From: Mycteria americana
Lineage: Eukaryota; Chordata; Aves; Ciconiiformes; Ciconiidae
NCBI RefSeq assembly: GCF_035582795.1
Contig: NC_134373.1
Coordinates: forward strand, 13,414,001-13,478,000
Direction of reading: 5' to 3'
DNA: 64,000 nucleotides
The notes beneath the pieces were generated by a model. The model made no database searches. It was not told the DNA's origin and saw nothing but the letters and a program-made list of their open reading frames with translations. This document shows, piece by piece, positions 37,481 through 51,600 of the stretch (position 1 is the stretch's first letter; each line of letters starts with the position of its first letter). The translations under genes and the position numbers were made by a program.

Positions 37481-40267
37481 GAGTTGTGGGCTGGGCCTCG
37501 TCATTCCCCTGTGCTCCGTGGTTTTGCATTATTTTTAAATCCTTACTCTGGCAGTGCTCCAATCAATAAAACTTTAAAGGAAAAAATAGTAATTTGATAA
37601 TCCTCATTGCTTATTTTATGTGATTTTCCTTCTCTAAGGATATATCACAAACTAGAAGTTAGAGACGCTGATCCATCACCTTTCTGTGTGTTGATATTCT
37701 GCCTGCTAATATCCTGGATACTCTAGCTGTAAATGTTAGGGTGAGCCGTGGCAAACCTGGGGAGTGGCTAGGTCCTGTGTCCCCTGTGTGTCAGGGCCGG
37801 GTGTTTAGCATCATCTCGTTTTACTGGAATAGGGATTCTTTGCTTGTTTTCCTTCTTTGCTTTAGGGCTCTGTTTTTTACCATGATGTTTTATAAATGGC
37901 TTGTAAAATGCATGAAGTGGTAGAGGGTTCTAAAAACACCGTAGCAGTAAGTTGAGCAGTGGATGAGCAGGCAGTGAGCCGGCAGTATTTCCTTTTGTTG
38001 TAGTGCTGGGAGAGGTCTTGAGGGTATTCCAAACTCAAGCAGAAAATGTTTGGAGTGAAAAAAGCTTTCCAAGAATGGCAGCAACACAGACTTGAAAACT
38101 ATTTTAAAGGTAGATGAAAGAATTTGTGCTGGATCTTGCTTCCATTTCATTTGCTGATGAAATGACTGTGTACACCTGGTGTACACACAACTTGCCCCTG
38201 TTCTCCTAAAGCGATGATTTTTTAAACTCATTTAGTTTAAATCTTTGGCTCTAAATTCTGAATTGCCGTAATTCAGTTTGAACCTGGATTATATAGGCTT
38301 GTTAGTTTAGGCAGGAATCGGTTTAACCTAAGTTATTCTGCTGAATTTAGTTGATTAAAGCGTCTAGATAGGGTTTTAGAGTAGCTTTGAGCTAAATGAA
38401 TTTAAAGTCTGGTTTACTGTGAAGTGATACAATTTCTGTGTGTAGATAACAGGCTGAGATCTGAATCTTTTTCATAGCAGTTTAAGTGAAGAGGGTGTCA
38501 CAACATATGTGATTTCATATGAGGAGGGAAGGAACGTGCAGAACTATTATGGAGCTATGGGAGAGTAAGTTTGAATACAGAAAAAAGCAATCTGACCTTT
38601 TTTTGTGCACAGGCTCTGACTTGTTACTTAGAGACAGGACATGATTCAGGATTCCTGGGTTCTGTCAAACCTCATTTCCTAACTGGGCATCTGGACTTGG
38701 GGATTATATTTTCTGTCTGCTTCTGAACATAAAAATGCAACAGTCCCTTCTTTGTTGCTCCCACGTGCTGTGTGGTTTATCTGCTGAGCTGTCCTCCCAG
38801 ATGCTTCAAAGGCTTCAGATTCAGAGGTTCTGTCCCTACTCTGTTTCCTTGATTTTTTCTTGCGTTCCCTCATGTAGAAAGCTTTGCTGCTTCCAGCTGC
38901 TCCAAACAAAACAATAAAGACCTACCTGCCCATTTGGGCAGAAGGCACTGAAGCACCTTTTTACCTATATAACCTTCCACAGGCAGAAAAGAACTGCCTA
39001 GGCTACACGGAAGAAGTTGGTGTAGTGGAAGGGTGATTAGTCTCTATTAAACTTCAGTAAGATCGAGCTGCTTGTGCAGAGCCTATTTAGACTGAAGTGC
39101 TGAGCGCTGTTACATTGTAGTTGGGATTTACTCCTAGCGGAGGCTTCAGGGTTTTCCTGTGCCAAATGTGAAACACAGTCTGGTAGCAAGATATGACTGG
39201 GAGTGTATGGATATTCTACAGCTTCAGTTTGAGTGTCAGGCTTGTAACAGAGGAGCACCTCTGTCCTCGCTTCAGCTGGGATAGAGTTAATTTTCTTCCT
39301 AGTAGCTGGTATAGTGCTGTGTTTTGGATTTAGGATGAGAATAATGTTGATAACACACTGGTGTTTTAGTTGTTGCTAAGAAGCGCTTCCACTAGTCAAG
39401 GACTTTTCAGCTTCTCGTGCTCTTCCAGATGCACAAGAAGCTGGGAGGGGGCACAGCCAGGATAGTTGATCCAAACTGACCAAAGGGCTATTCCATACCA
39501 TATGGTGTCATGCTCGGTATAGAAACTGGGGGGAGTTGGCCGGGGGGCAGCGATCACTGCTTGGGAACTGCTGGGCAGGGATCGCTGCTGGTCATCGGTC
39601 GGAGGGTGGTGAGCAACTGCATTGTGCATCACTTATTTTGTATATTCTTTTAGCATTATTATTATTATTTTCCCTTCCTTTCTGTCCTATTAAACTGTCT
39701 TTATCTCAACCCATGAATTTTACTTTTTTTTTCTTCCACTCATCTCGCCCATCCCACTGTGGGGGGGAGTGAGCAAACAGCTGTGTGGTGTTTAGCTGTC
39801 TGCCAGGTTAAACCACAACAACCTCCCTGCTACAGCCAGAAAAGAATGAGCCCTTGGACTCCAGATCAAGGAATATGTGTGAACCACTGTATTCTCTCCA
39901 CTGAGAGTTATAATAAGTTACTGCATGGACTCTTCCCACCTACTATGGAGAGAAGCAAAGATCTGAACATGGAAGGTGCTTGAAAGAAATGGAAGAACTT
40001 GGGGACCTCTTGAGGTTATTTAGCCTAGTTTTCTGCTCAGAGCAGGGCTAACTTCAAATTTAGACTGGGTTGTTCAGAGCTTCTGCCAAATCTGGTCTTG
40101 TTGTTGTCTTGTGTTTGGAGAAGGAAGTAAGTTTCAAATTTATTTAAAAGGAAACTCCTGTTATGCAGAGAATTCAGGGCTTCCAAACAGCTGTTGGATG
40201 AAATCTTATTACAAGGATTGTTGTATTGAAGATTCAAGTGTTACTAGTGTTTGCTTTCTACTTTCAG
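37346..40267 (+). other. CASP10: CASP10 5' intron
   Basis: This is the interval between the probable non-coding first exon and the acceptor CTTTCAG at 40261-40267. Apart from the solo LTR (39262-39820) I see no feature. No alternative coding start with a supported splice site was found. Confidence 0.5.
39262..39820 (+). mobile_element. Solo LTR of an avian endogenous retrovirus
   Basis: About 559 bp beginning TGTCCT and ending ACAACA, flanked by a 5-bp direct repeat (ACCTC at 39257-39261 and 39821-39825), as expected for a target-site duplication. It carries a TATTATTATT stretch and an ATTAAA polyA-type signal near its 3' end. It matches the LTR at 61005-61499 along most of its length, differing by substitutions and by one central block present only here. 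No internal retroviral sequence adjoins it, so it is a recombination remnant. It lies in sense orientation about 450 bp before the first coding exon of CASP10. Confidence 0.88.
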
Positions 40268-40293
40268 GCAGAGAGACTGTTGGTTCCAGAAAC

Positions 40294-43200
40294 ATGGAGG
40301 ATAATGTCAGCTTGAAGTTCCGTCAGCAGCTTCTGCTCATCGACGAAAACCTGGTGGCTGAAGATGTAGCAGCTTTAAAATTTCTCTGTACTGACTTGCT
40401 CCCCTTCAAAAAACTAGAAAATGTGAAGTCAGCAGTGGACATCTTTCAGCTTCTCATGGCTGAAGAATATCTGAATGAGGAAGATACTTTCATACTAGCT
40501 GAACTCTTATACAAAATTAAATGTCACTCCTTGCTTAAGAAACTTGGTTATACCAAGGAGAAAGTGCAAGAATGTTTGCACGAGAAGGGAAGAGTGTCTC
40601 TGTACAGGTAAGCTTGTAGTGGGATTCTATTATCTCCATTACTGCCATCTATGCCATACTGTTTCTCTTTCCATTTTTAAGTTCTCAGATTGCTTTTAGT
40701 TTCTACACCATCTTCTGTTCTGCTTTTATCTCACTGGATCTCTGTTACAGGCAGATGCTGTATGAATTGTCAGAGAACATTACCAATGAGATGTTGAAGG
40801 ATATCATATTCCTCCTGCAATACTGTCTTCCAAAGCGACGGATACCTCTTGTATGTGAGGAGAGAGCCAAATGTGTATATGGTGGGAAGGGAAGAAGGCA
40901 GGAGGGGAAATAGAAGGAAAAGCATGAAAAGTATTTGGCAAAATAGGGCATAATCTGCAACTAGGCTGGTCACAGTATTTATAGGGTTACCAAGGAGGAA
41001 GCTGTTGACAGGTAAGTGTGGAATTTGGTGCTTTGTGCCGATGTCACAGTCCACAGTCTTGCATTAGATCATAAAAGGGTGACAAATCAAATCTTCACCC
41101 TTGAGCCATGTCCAAAGGAGATTAATGTCCATATGTCATAGGTACCGTTTCACAGCAATAAAGCCTTCTCGAAGCCAAGAGTCATAAATACAGTTTGGGT
41201 GAATCTGTTTAAACAAGGCCATAACAAGTAATAACGCAACCAGTAGCTTTCCATGGAGCAACGTTTCCACCTCCCACAGCAATGTAAAATTGACTGTCTG
41301 GACCTTGTTGGTAGGAAGCAAAGCAGATAATAATGTGATTGTTTGAGGCAGACAGGGCTGAGGCAGGTTTTGAGTTCTGAGGAACAATAACTATATTTTT
41401 ACTCTCTCCTTTTGGCTGTCAGTCTGCCCTGGAATTGCTGATTTTATTGGAAAAACAGGGTCTTGTAACTGAAAACAATGTACAGATGCTGGAGGAAGTC
41501 TGTATGAAAGTTTCACCTGATCTCCTGGAAAGAGTAAACTGCTACAAAAGGGCAAAAGGTGAGAAATTCAGAGCCAGGGAGTACATTGGCTAAAATGCAG
41601 GAAGCACTAGAAGGGTCTGGGCAACTGAACCTCAAGGTCCTATGTGTGCATTGCTGAAACAGGAGCTAGAGTGGGATCACTCATCTTCACGCACAAATTT
41701 GGCATAACAGTCCCTAGCTTGCATTACTTCCTAGCTGAATTCCAGTAGGATGTGCTGGAATATCTGAGGCCACACAGAGCAGTCCAGCACATACAGAACA
41801 GGCTGGGAAACTGAAAATCTATTTATAGTTGTGTTGCACTTCTCTGTTTCCCCATGAATAGTACTGAGATGATGATGACTGTCCTGTAAAAGGCACTTTG
41901 TGATGTATGAACGTACACTACAACAAGGCAGTTGCCTGCTAATAAGCTGGCAAGGCAAACCGTGTGTGCATGTGTGTCTGATACATGGTAGGCTTTATTA
42001 TTAAATGTGTGCTTCACGTTATCAGGGGTTATACTGCAGTTTGTAATATTCCTTCATTTAATGTCCTGTGGAGTGACTATAAGCATACTGGAGAAAAAGT
42101 TCTGGGAAACAAATTCTGGGAAGTACAAAGCTGTGTCTCCCCAGTAGGTGCAAGGACACTCAGCGTTTCATTAGTTCCATTCCCCCATGCTTTCTGACTG
42201 TGTTTCAAAGTTGCTTTCAGTAAGTATAGATCCACATTTGCCTAATGTGCAGATTCATACTGGTTTAACTAAAAGGCACTTGGCTTCTCTCATTTTGTCT
42301 CTTTCTGCTTTTAGTGTCTCTGCCTCAGCAGGAGAACACTCTGCCAGTCAAGGAATCTTCACTGTCTCACAGTAGAGACATCAGAGTATTCAATTCCCCA
42401 CAGGTACACTGGAGTACATACTACCAACTTGGGTTTTAGTGGTTTGGGGGGTTGGGTTTTTTTCTTGCCTTTATTTTGAAACTGTATTGGCGGTAAGATT
42501 TTTTGCTAAATCTTCTTACTTGGTTTAGGAAGGGAACAAGCATATTTGTTCAGCATGTAAGAAATACAGCTGCATATAGTATCAAATAGTGCAAGCCAAA
42601 AATACTGCTATTGGTCACATGCAATTGGGGAAAAAATTAATTTTAGGAAGAGAGATGAGTGAGAGAAAAAGCTAGACAGGTGCCTTCTAGAGAATGGGTC
42701 AGTCAGCTGGTGCTGATTTTTAAAGTTTCAGCTGATCAACACTATCTCTAAAGGCCAACACTGTACATTGATGATCAGTTCAAGCTGCTGCTGCTGCTAA
42801 AGGAAGTGGTCCCATTTTCTCAATGTGCTAGTCCTTGATCAGTTAAACCCCTCCTGCAGCTGCAAGATGAATCAGATTGGGAAACTTATCCGGGCTATAA
42901 CTGATCTCTTTTTTGGGGAAGAGAAGAGGAAGGGAAAGAGTTTTAACCCAGTTCTGAATGAGGAAAACCAGTGATCTTTCTAAGGATACTTCCAAGAAGT
43001 GAAGTTCTAGTAGACAAAAGCTGAGGAAAACCAGCTATTTAGTATCTGAAGGGTTTGCATTATTGCTGCTTTGAGCTATATTTGCTCTACATGTGCAGAG
43101 GGTTTGGGGAAGCCTTCACGCATGGCACTTGGCACAGTAAGAAAGTGAATGTAGTTTTATTAAGAAAACATAGATTTAAAAGAATTTTTAAAAAAGACTG

Positions 43201-46200
43201 AGACTGTTTCCGTAATCCTGATGATCACGTTTCATTTTTCTTTAAAATGATGAGAGGTTATACACTTTTTCCATGCTGTATAATAAACCATTGACACTTA
43301 CTGCTGGAAGATGTCTCTTAGGCAGCAACTAGAATCACTAGTTATAATGATTTATACTCAAATAATTGACTATCCAAGAGAATTGATATGGGACTATGTT
43401 GGGACCTTTATTTTGTTTATAGTGACTGCCTACCCCTATAGTGAGAGGATCATTTGGAAGGGAAAGAAAATTCTTTGCTGTTTCCCTTTATCCTTAAGAG
43501 AAAATATAGTTGTTTCCAGCTCTGTGAGATTTGCTGTAAGTGGGGAAGTCTTTTGTAATTTCATTATTAAATGCTTTGCTGCTCTTAGGAATTCAGTATT
43601 TTTCCTACTCACTACTTAAAGAACTTTGTATTAAGCCTATTTTGCTAAAATCACTATGAAAACTTATTATATATAATAATGTTTTTTAACATGGTATTCC
43701 CCCCGCTCAAAAAATAGGAGACCTCGATCAAATCTGTCAGTTCTAATATCAATGGTAAGAATTTCTGAAAATATGTTTGGTTTTTTTACCTTCATGTTTG
43801 ACGTTGCATTCCTTTACTTTCTCTGGGAAATTTCTAGCATTGGTTTAATGCAACACACTTACCTTGCTGTCTTCTTGGAAGGGTCTTTTACTTTCTGCAC
43901 AAATAGATTTGAAGGATTTCTGTTCTTATATAAAAGAGGCAAGAGAAAATTGGCAAATCCTGTGTACTTTGTCAGTCATTTACTAGAAACTAACTAATGT
44001 GCTTTCTGGGAGGTGAAATAAGGGCTGGTCTGATTAGAAGCAAAAGGATTTCTTTCCTGAAAACGAAAAACAAGTTTTCTGTTTAAATATCCCTGGAAGG
44101 ACAAGAGAATGGGACACTATGACTGTTTATAAAACTGAGATGTTAATTTTTTGGGTGCAGGATTTTACCTCTGACTTCTTTGCTGTATAGATTGTTATGT
44201 TGAAGAGCCTGGGAGTATTGCATGGTAGAGATTAATGTTTTGAATGCATTAAATAGTGTGTGATTTGTACAGAAGGAGACAAGCATTTTAGGGCATTCAG
44301 AAGGAGAAGTAAATAAAGCAGCAATAAATAAAGTTACATTTTTGGATCAGATCTCTGAAAAGATTCTGTACAAATAACAGTGGGTAGTTTGCATCCCTCT
44401 TTGTGACTCCACATCAGATTGACCACTTGCAAAGTATAGCAGTACAACATCTGTAAGCTCTTTTCCACTTTGAAGCTCTGTCAATGCAGCCTTGCCCTGG
44501 AGGTTGGTCTGAGAGTTATTATCAGTGATTGAGGAACAAAAAAAAAAGTCTGCAATGGGAGCTTCAGTAGTAACATTGCAGATCCTTCTTACAATACAGT
44601 TTATTTCTAAGCTGATTTCCAAATGAAAAATTCATTTGAATGTCTCAGGTAAAATATATCCTTGTACCATGGATATCTTTGTTCCACAACACCAATACAA
44701 ATAGAAACCTTGCCTTTGTCACAAAAATATATATAATAAAAATAACTGGAGACATATTCAGAATAGATCCTTTGAACATGACGATGCTATCTCATACAGA
44801 GGAATTACTCCTTTCAATGAAACAGTATTTCAAATACAAAAAGTGCTGTATTGTAGCTAAACTCCTATTTGCTACATCCACCAATACTGGATTTATCTTC
44901 ATAAATATCTATGCTGGGTTTTTTTCCTAGATAACAAAGCAGCTAGTCTTACACAAGGCTTCTCTGAAATGAACCTGGAGCTGCCTGCAGAATTCAGCAA
45001 TGCAGAAAATGAATCCAAGGTTTGAGATGATCTCTTAAATCCTTCTTTTTGAATACCTGAGTGTGTGAGGTCTTCATCCCCATAATGACATTTATCATGC
45101 AAGGACATGTGAGATGTCTGTGTGTCTCATGAAGTTTTTTGAGTTGTCTGATCAACTGGAACTTTTCAGAGAATATTTTAACCTTGGAGGCCAGAAACTT
45201 AGCAATATTGAAAGGTGTGGCGGAGGCAAAACAGGCATAATACCTTTGATGTTATCCACACATCAGTGCATCTGCTTATCTTCCTGATACAGGCAAAATG
45301 TTTGGCATTTTCTTAAGTTGTGCATTTTGGAGATGGCAGCAGAATGTGCAAGACACGGAGACAAACATAGCTTTACAGTTCTCTCTTTCTGGATCTGGCT
45401 TAGAAAAAGTTTCAGGGCATCTTGAAATTAAAAGTGATAAGGGGTAGCATGCAAAGACCTTGTGAGAAGGATAAAAGAAGGCAAGAGTTTTTAGTTAGCT
45501 CTTGCAGGCATGTAGCAGTCTTCCTCAATAAACCAGAGGTCTTGGTACAGGAGAAAAGATCCCTTTTGTGAGATCCCTTCTTGGAGGCCTTATGTGCACT
45601 CCTTAACCTTGTACAGCAGTGTAACCACTGAATTCTCCCTCTGGCTTTTTCCTTCTGATGAGCATGGATATTGAGGGAGCAAGTTGCTGCATTTGTTTAT
45701 AGCTATTTAATTTCTAATAGTTAAAGTTCTATGCTATAACATCTCTTTTCATCACCTGATGTTCAGACTGCTGTAGCAAAAGTGCTTCTTGCTGCTGTTG
45801 AAGGAGCTTGGAGTGCTGCCTTCGTTTTGTTCTACTAAAATGCACAAAAGCAGGTGTTTGTTGCTCTCTCTAGTGAGCAGAAAGGAACTTGAGTGATAGG
45901 AGTTTTTGATTTCAGCCTGAGGTTGGACTTGAAGAGATGGTACTTGTAAGTTTTGGTGACTTTTCAGTTTTTAAAATGTTCTTTCTTAAGAGTGGGAGGT
46001 AACTTTTAAGTCTTAGGAAAACTGGTAGTGTGGCAGGTCTGTGCACTTCTGGGATGTCTGTTCTGCTTGCATCCCTTTCCAGTGGATTAGTATGAACCAC
46101 CTGCTCCAGGTATTTATCGCTACTCTCCAAAAAAAGCAACTCAGATGTCTAACATCCTATAGTTTCACTTTGAAGCCTCTGCCATCTGAAGTTAAAATAC

Positions 46201-48610
46201 TGTCATGACATTGGAAACAGTTGGGGACTTCTATCTCCAACACCAATTCAGATTGCAGAGTTTGGCTGCTGAACCCTTCCTTTTGCATACAGATGACCAA
46301 CCCAGCTGCTAAACCTTTCCTCTGCAGTTTGATGGTATGGTGACAGTGTGCTTGAGGCTTCACTCCTGTCTTTTCACACAAGGGGGCACCATTGAGTTCC
46401 AGCTTTTCAAAAGCAACCCACATTCTTAGGTGCCTCTAATGTTTGGATGCCAATTTTGAGACATGTTAAGGAAATATGAGTAAGTTGAATAAATTCCTTG
46501 AGGCTGTAAGCTTTTTTCCTCTCCTTTCTACAGAAGATGACAAGCTACAAAATGGATGGACCACACAGAGGATTTTGTCTTGTTATTAATAATGTTAACT
46601 TTGATAGGTGTCTTCAGGAGAGGAAGGGTTCTTGCAAAGATGCTGGTAAGTTACTGAAGTGAGATTTTTGGAAGATTAGTCTCTCTGTTTCCTCATGTAA
46701 GTTGATTGTCTAGTATTGCTCTATATTTTATTGTCTATATTTTAGTTAGTTAATATTCTTAGAGAGTAAAATGTTTAATATGTGTTAAATTATGTCATTG
46801 GTATATCCTAGGGGAGGAAGAGTTAAAGCATGAATAACCACTGAGTTTCTGATGCAGTTGAATCATTCATGAATCATTTTAAGAATGTCTTTTTACTTAG
46901 CCTTTATCTATAGCTATAATAAAGAACTAAAACTAAACTAAATCATCCTTCTACATAATATAATGCAAATTTCCATAATCAAGCAACTCTGTGCATACTT
47001 CTTATTTTATTCTGTTAATTCTGTTTATCTCTTGTGTATGAAACTCTAATAGTCAAAACTGCAACTGGAAAATAATGATGTGAGGAAGGTTTTGAAAGAT
47101 CTTATCTGAAACTCGGGGGGGATTCCTCATATTTTCAGGTGTCATTTGTGAGCTCACTTAGTGTGTCATTATACATTGTAAAATGTCATTGTATTTTCTG
47201 AAACTTGTCTAGAAAAATCCAGGAACTCTGTGTTTGAGCTGATGCCATCTTTTTTTATTCCAGTTAACCTTTAGTTGATACTAGTGTAAGGATAAATCTC
47301 CAGAATTGTCAGGGTGTAAGGTCTTTTCCGGTTCAGATTAGCTTGCATGGTGACTTCATAAAATGGTTTTCTACTGCCTCAATTTTTGCTTTTATCTTTC
47401 TTTTAATTACAGGGGAACTGGAACGAGTGTTCACATGGCTTGGTCTGGATGTGAGGACTTACACAGATCTGACATCTCTGGAGATCAAAGATCTCATGCG
47501 AACTTGGCAACAGTTGCAAGATCACAAAGACAGGGACTGTTTTATATGTTGCATTCTGTCTCATGGAGAGTCAGGAGCAATCTACGGGAAAGATGAAGAA
47601 CTTGTATCAATCCGCATGATCATGTCCCACTTCACTGCCAAACAATGTCCACAGCTGGCTGACAAACCCAAACTCTTCTTTATCCAAGCATGCCAGGGTA
47701 AAGAGATACAGTGTCCTGTCTATGTTGAAGGTGATGCACGAATTCCTGACTTGACTTCCATGCAACAGAGCATTTCTCCTTCTGAAAGTATTCCTGAAGA
47801 GGCTGATTTCCTCCTAGGCATGGCCACAATTGATGGATATGTCTCTTTCCGGCACATTGAACAGGGTGCTTGGTATATTCAGGCCCTGTGCAGCAAGCTA
47901 CAGTTGTTGGTACCGAGGTAAATACTTTGCTTAGCTCTTCCATGAAAAAATGGGAGGAACTTCCCCTTTTCTTTCCCTCAAAAGGCAAATTCACATAGGA
48001 ACACTAACCCATGTTCTGAGGTGGGCAAAATTAATTAAACTGATGATTTGTTTGCTTGCCACTGATAAATTTACATTAACACTGCTAGTACCATAGAGAT
48101 AATCTGGAGAATGTGAAGTTTATTGTGAAAAAACCTCAAAACCTCCCATCTATATTCTTTAAGGCAAAGCCATCTGTTTCTTGAATGGATTTAGGTAAAA
48201 ATATTTTATTGTGTTATTTTTCTTTACTGGTTGAACCAAGCAAGACAGAGTAAGAAAAGGTCTTTTGTTTTTAATATGACTCAAATGACAACAAAAGAGG
48301 AGAAATTTGGAGAAAAGGATGTGTTTTCTTTTTTGTGTTTTAAACGTTTATACTGTATCTTCTAGATGATCTGGGAGGTGTTAAATGCAGTACCATCTGC
48401 TCATTAATAAGTCTTTTTTTTCATTTTTGCTCTCCTTCTGGCTGTAGGGGTGAAGATATTTTGTCAATTCTTACAGAAGTTAATGAAGATGTGGGCAGAC
48501 GTGTTGACCGCTTGGGGACAAAGAAGCAGATGCCCCAACCAGCATACACCTTAAGAAGAAAATTTATATTCCCAATACCTAGAGACCCTCCTCCTTCACA
48601 GAAACATTGA
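40294..48610 (+). CDS. CASP10: Caspase-10, initiator cysteine protease
   Basis: DED-recruited initiator caspase acting with FADD at death receptors; cleaves effector caspases after Asp. Nine coding exons: 40294-40607, 40751-40850, 41423-41558, 42315-42403, 43718-43754, 44931-45019, 46534-46645, 47413-47917, 48448-48610. Phases agree and give 514 aa (human 521). DED1 is about residues 5-80, DED2 about 105-184, linker 185-255. The large subunit begins near YKMDGPHRGFCLVINN. Catalytic His343 (LSHGE) and Cys386 (QACQG) are present. The likely inter-subunit cut is VEGD|A at Asp400. The small subunit has GYVSFRHIEQGAWYIQ and GTKKQMPQPAYTLRRK, closely matching human caspase-10 rather than caspase-8. 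As in human caspase-10, DED1 lacks the RxDL motif. The exon 6 donor (AAG|GTTTGAG) is weak. The 37-nt exon at 43718 is supported by phase only. Confidence 0.93.
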
Positions 48611-51600
48611 GGCTTTTAAAATACATCCTTTTATCAGCACATCTCATTTAAATGCAATTCACCACACTACCTGTTTTAAGGCAGTTACCCAGAATCCTGA
48701 GGAAGTTAGCTTCAAGGCAAAGGCTCCTAAATTTTTTGCCAAACAAACTGTGAAATTGGAGGAGACACAATTAAAACAATCCATGTGCCAGCTATTTATA
48801 TCATCTATATATTCAGAGTTATCAGGGTTGGGAGAGGCATGCTTCTGTCATGTTAAACGTTTTTGTACCTGCACAGACTGCAGATATAAAAGCATTTTAC
48901 TGACAGCTTAAGGGTTGGGTGTAGCCTTCCATATCTAAACCAGGATTGTTAATGGTCTGGTTTAGGCTCATTGTGTTTTATTTTGCAGGCTAACAATTTT
49001 AAATCCTGCCTCTAAATCCACTAGCTATGTTCATAGAGAAAGACAAAGGTGGGAATGAAAAGGAGAAAGCTTAAGTAGTAAGTGGAAAAGGATTTCTTCC
49101 ATCTCTAATTTAAATTACGTTTAACTTAATGGAGAAACAGTTAACGTTGAAATCAGTAATTTGTTCCACAGTGCACACTGATACCATCTAATGGCTAACA
49201 TAAACCTTACGTACAATGAGATCTTTCCAAAATTGAGTAAAGCCATATGCCATGTAGTATTCCCTCCGTGAAACCTTGTGAACTGTCATTTCCCCATTAC
49301 TTCTGGGAAGAAAAGTTAGGGTAGAAGATTTGCACGCTATGAAATGTGGCATTCAGCAGTGTATCTGTATAGGTTTATCAGATTGATTAAGTTTGTTAAG
49401 CATTAAGTTTTCTGATTATTGTTTCTTGTTTTAAGATCTAAAATGCAGCCATATGAGAAACAAGGCTCCTTGTTGATTAAGCTTCTAACAGCATTTTGTG
49501 ATTTAACTGAAATAACGTCATGTTGTTTTGTTATGAGCATTTACTACGTATGTCTGCATCCTTCCTGTTTGTTACTGCATTAAATTCAAATTCCTTTTTA
49601 AGAGCTTGGTGAGATAAAAATTATGTATTGGGGTAAGGCTTATCCTTGTTTCTGACTGGCCCCTGCACGTTGTTGGGCTGCATGAATCAGTGGGGTTTTA
49701 ACTGCCTCAGGGTTTAAGCTGAAGTGAAACTTAGTTTATTTCAGCAAAACACTGATTGTTATATATGACTACTAGCCATAAGTTAGGGTGAAGATTTGAA
49801 AGAGTACGGTCTAGTGCTGTTGGGCACAATTTCTAGCTTGCGCTATGCAGGATTCTTAGGAGGGGAGTTTTGCATCATACAGAGCATTGAAATGGAGCCA
49901 GTTTGCCAAAACATAATGGTCGCTTTTTATCATGATGGATTGATATTTGTGTGACCCATCACGTTTTGAGTCTTCTGAGTTAGTATGGCTGCCACACTTG
50001 AAGTCACATTTGTGCCACAGATAGAAAATGTTTTGTCTGTTAGTAGAATATATAACATATTGTAATAGAATCATGAAGTTTCTGGCTCGCAATTACTGTT
50101 GAGACTTGGTGCACTCTTGTTTTGTATGTTCAGGTAACAATTGAGTTTTTGTCAGTACGGAGTAAACACAACAATTTTGACCTTGTTTTGTGGGATCTTG
50201 TTTTCGTTTTTAAGTTTGGTAGACAGAGATTGTCATCATGTTATCTTGCTTTCTCTGTAGAGACTTCTGCCTGGGTAATCTCCAGTTAAATCATAGGTAG
50301 GTAAAGGCAGTCAGAAGAGTCTAAGCTGACTTCTGCCTTGAGTTCCCTGGGGAGAGGGATCCACACTTGGGAAGTAGAAAAGACTGGTAAAGTCTCCCTC
50401 GCTCATAATAAGGCTTGTTCAAACACAGTTTACACTACCATGATTTATACGATTCAGTGTGAATATTTTTCTTGTAATGTGTTGAGGGTTGTGTTTATAT
50501 GGCTGCACACTGTAATGCTTGGGTGCATGCAGTGGTACTCTGTCAGCAGAAGCCCAAAGGCAGGGTAGGCTTATCACTATAACCACAGCTGCCATTCAGC
50601 AAGATTGTTGGATGTTTCTGCGTGATCTCCTGCGGTGTATTGTAAGATAGCAGTTTGAAAGTCTTGGGGGAGAGTGGGTGGTTTTTATACAACTTATATA
50701 TTCATCACTCCTTGCTGTCCATACAGTACATCTCAGTGTAACTCTAGTAATACAGAGCTGTGCCAGAAAGAAATCAGCCTAAAACAACAAACAAAAAAAA
50801 TGTGGTTGGTTTCTGTTGAGGCTTACTGATGGCATACAGAAGCATATGCACATGTGCATGCTCTCTACCTACAGAATTAAAGAAGGGTTGTGACTTGTGC
50901 AACCCTTGTTTAGACAGATTTAAGTGGAACTAGTGTAAAAAGAGTCTTTCTGTTGGGGAAGTTGGTATCTTGGGAAGATCATGATCTTGAAGTGGGATTT
51001 GTAACATCCACAAGTCTCTGGTATCCCGTCCCTCCTGACTGTCAGTTTTTGTGCAGGAGCTGTGTATCCTGCCTTGTGCCAGTAGAGGCCACAGTCACTA
51101 CAGCTGCTGAGTAGTCAGTAGCCTCAGCATTTTCGCTTCCTCAAGACCAGCCTGGGAGAGATGAATTTTTGGCAAGTTGCTGTACAAGGAATAGACTGGG
51201 TCACTGAGACAGTTCTAGAGGAAGCCAGAGGGATAAAATCAGGGTGCAGGGGAGCTGAGGGAACTTGGAGAGACTGTAAGTTAACAAAAGGACAGGAACA
51301 TTTTGGGGAAGGGTGAGAGAGGAAGAAATAAGAAGTGAAACAGTAAAGACAAAGAGGAAGAACAGTGCCAAGAGGGCTGGGCCTTGAAACTGCTGCATGA
51401 TGGGAGAAGTCTCTATCTGGAAAGAGCCAACCTGGGCTTGGTCTTGTCCGCAAATATTTTTCACACAGTGCTGATTGCGGCATGCTTCCTCTTTCAAACT
51501 GCAACTGGAGTCTTGATTCAGTTAAGACACAGAGGAACTGATCCAGGGAGAGAGACGCTGAGGCATGGGATGACATGGAGACACAACCATTTTGGACCTG

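Noticed and set aside
40111-40293. N-terminal extension of CASP10 (in-frame ATG at 40111)
   Set aside because: A good acceptor (CTTTCAG) lies at 40261-40267, and the caspase-10 N-terminus aligns from the ATG at 40294, so the upstream open frame is intron.
51079-51090. Second CTCF-like motif CCAGTAGAGGCC
   Set aside because: It has one core mismatch at a conserved G and no supporting context, and with the site at 28191 it would be divergent rather than convergent. Too weak to call.
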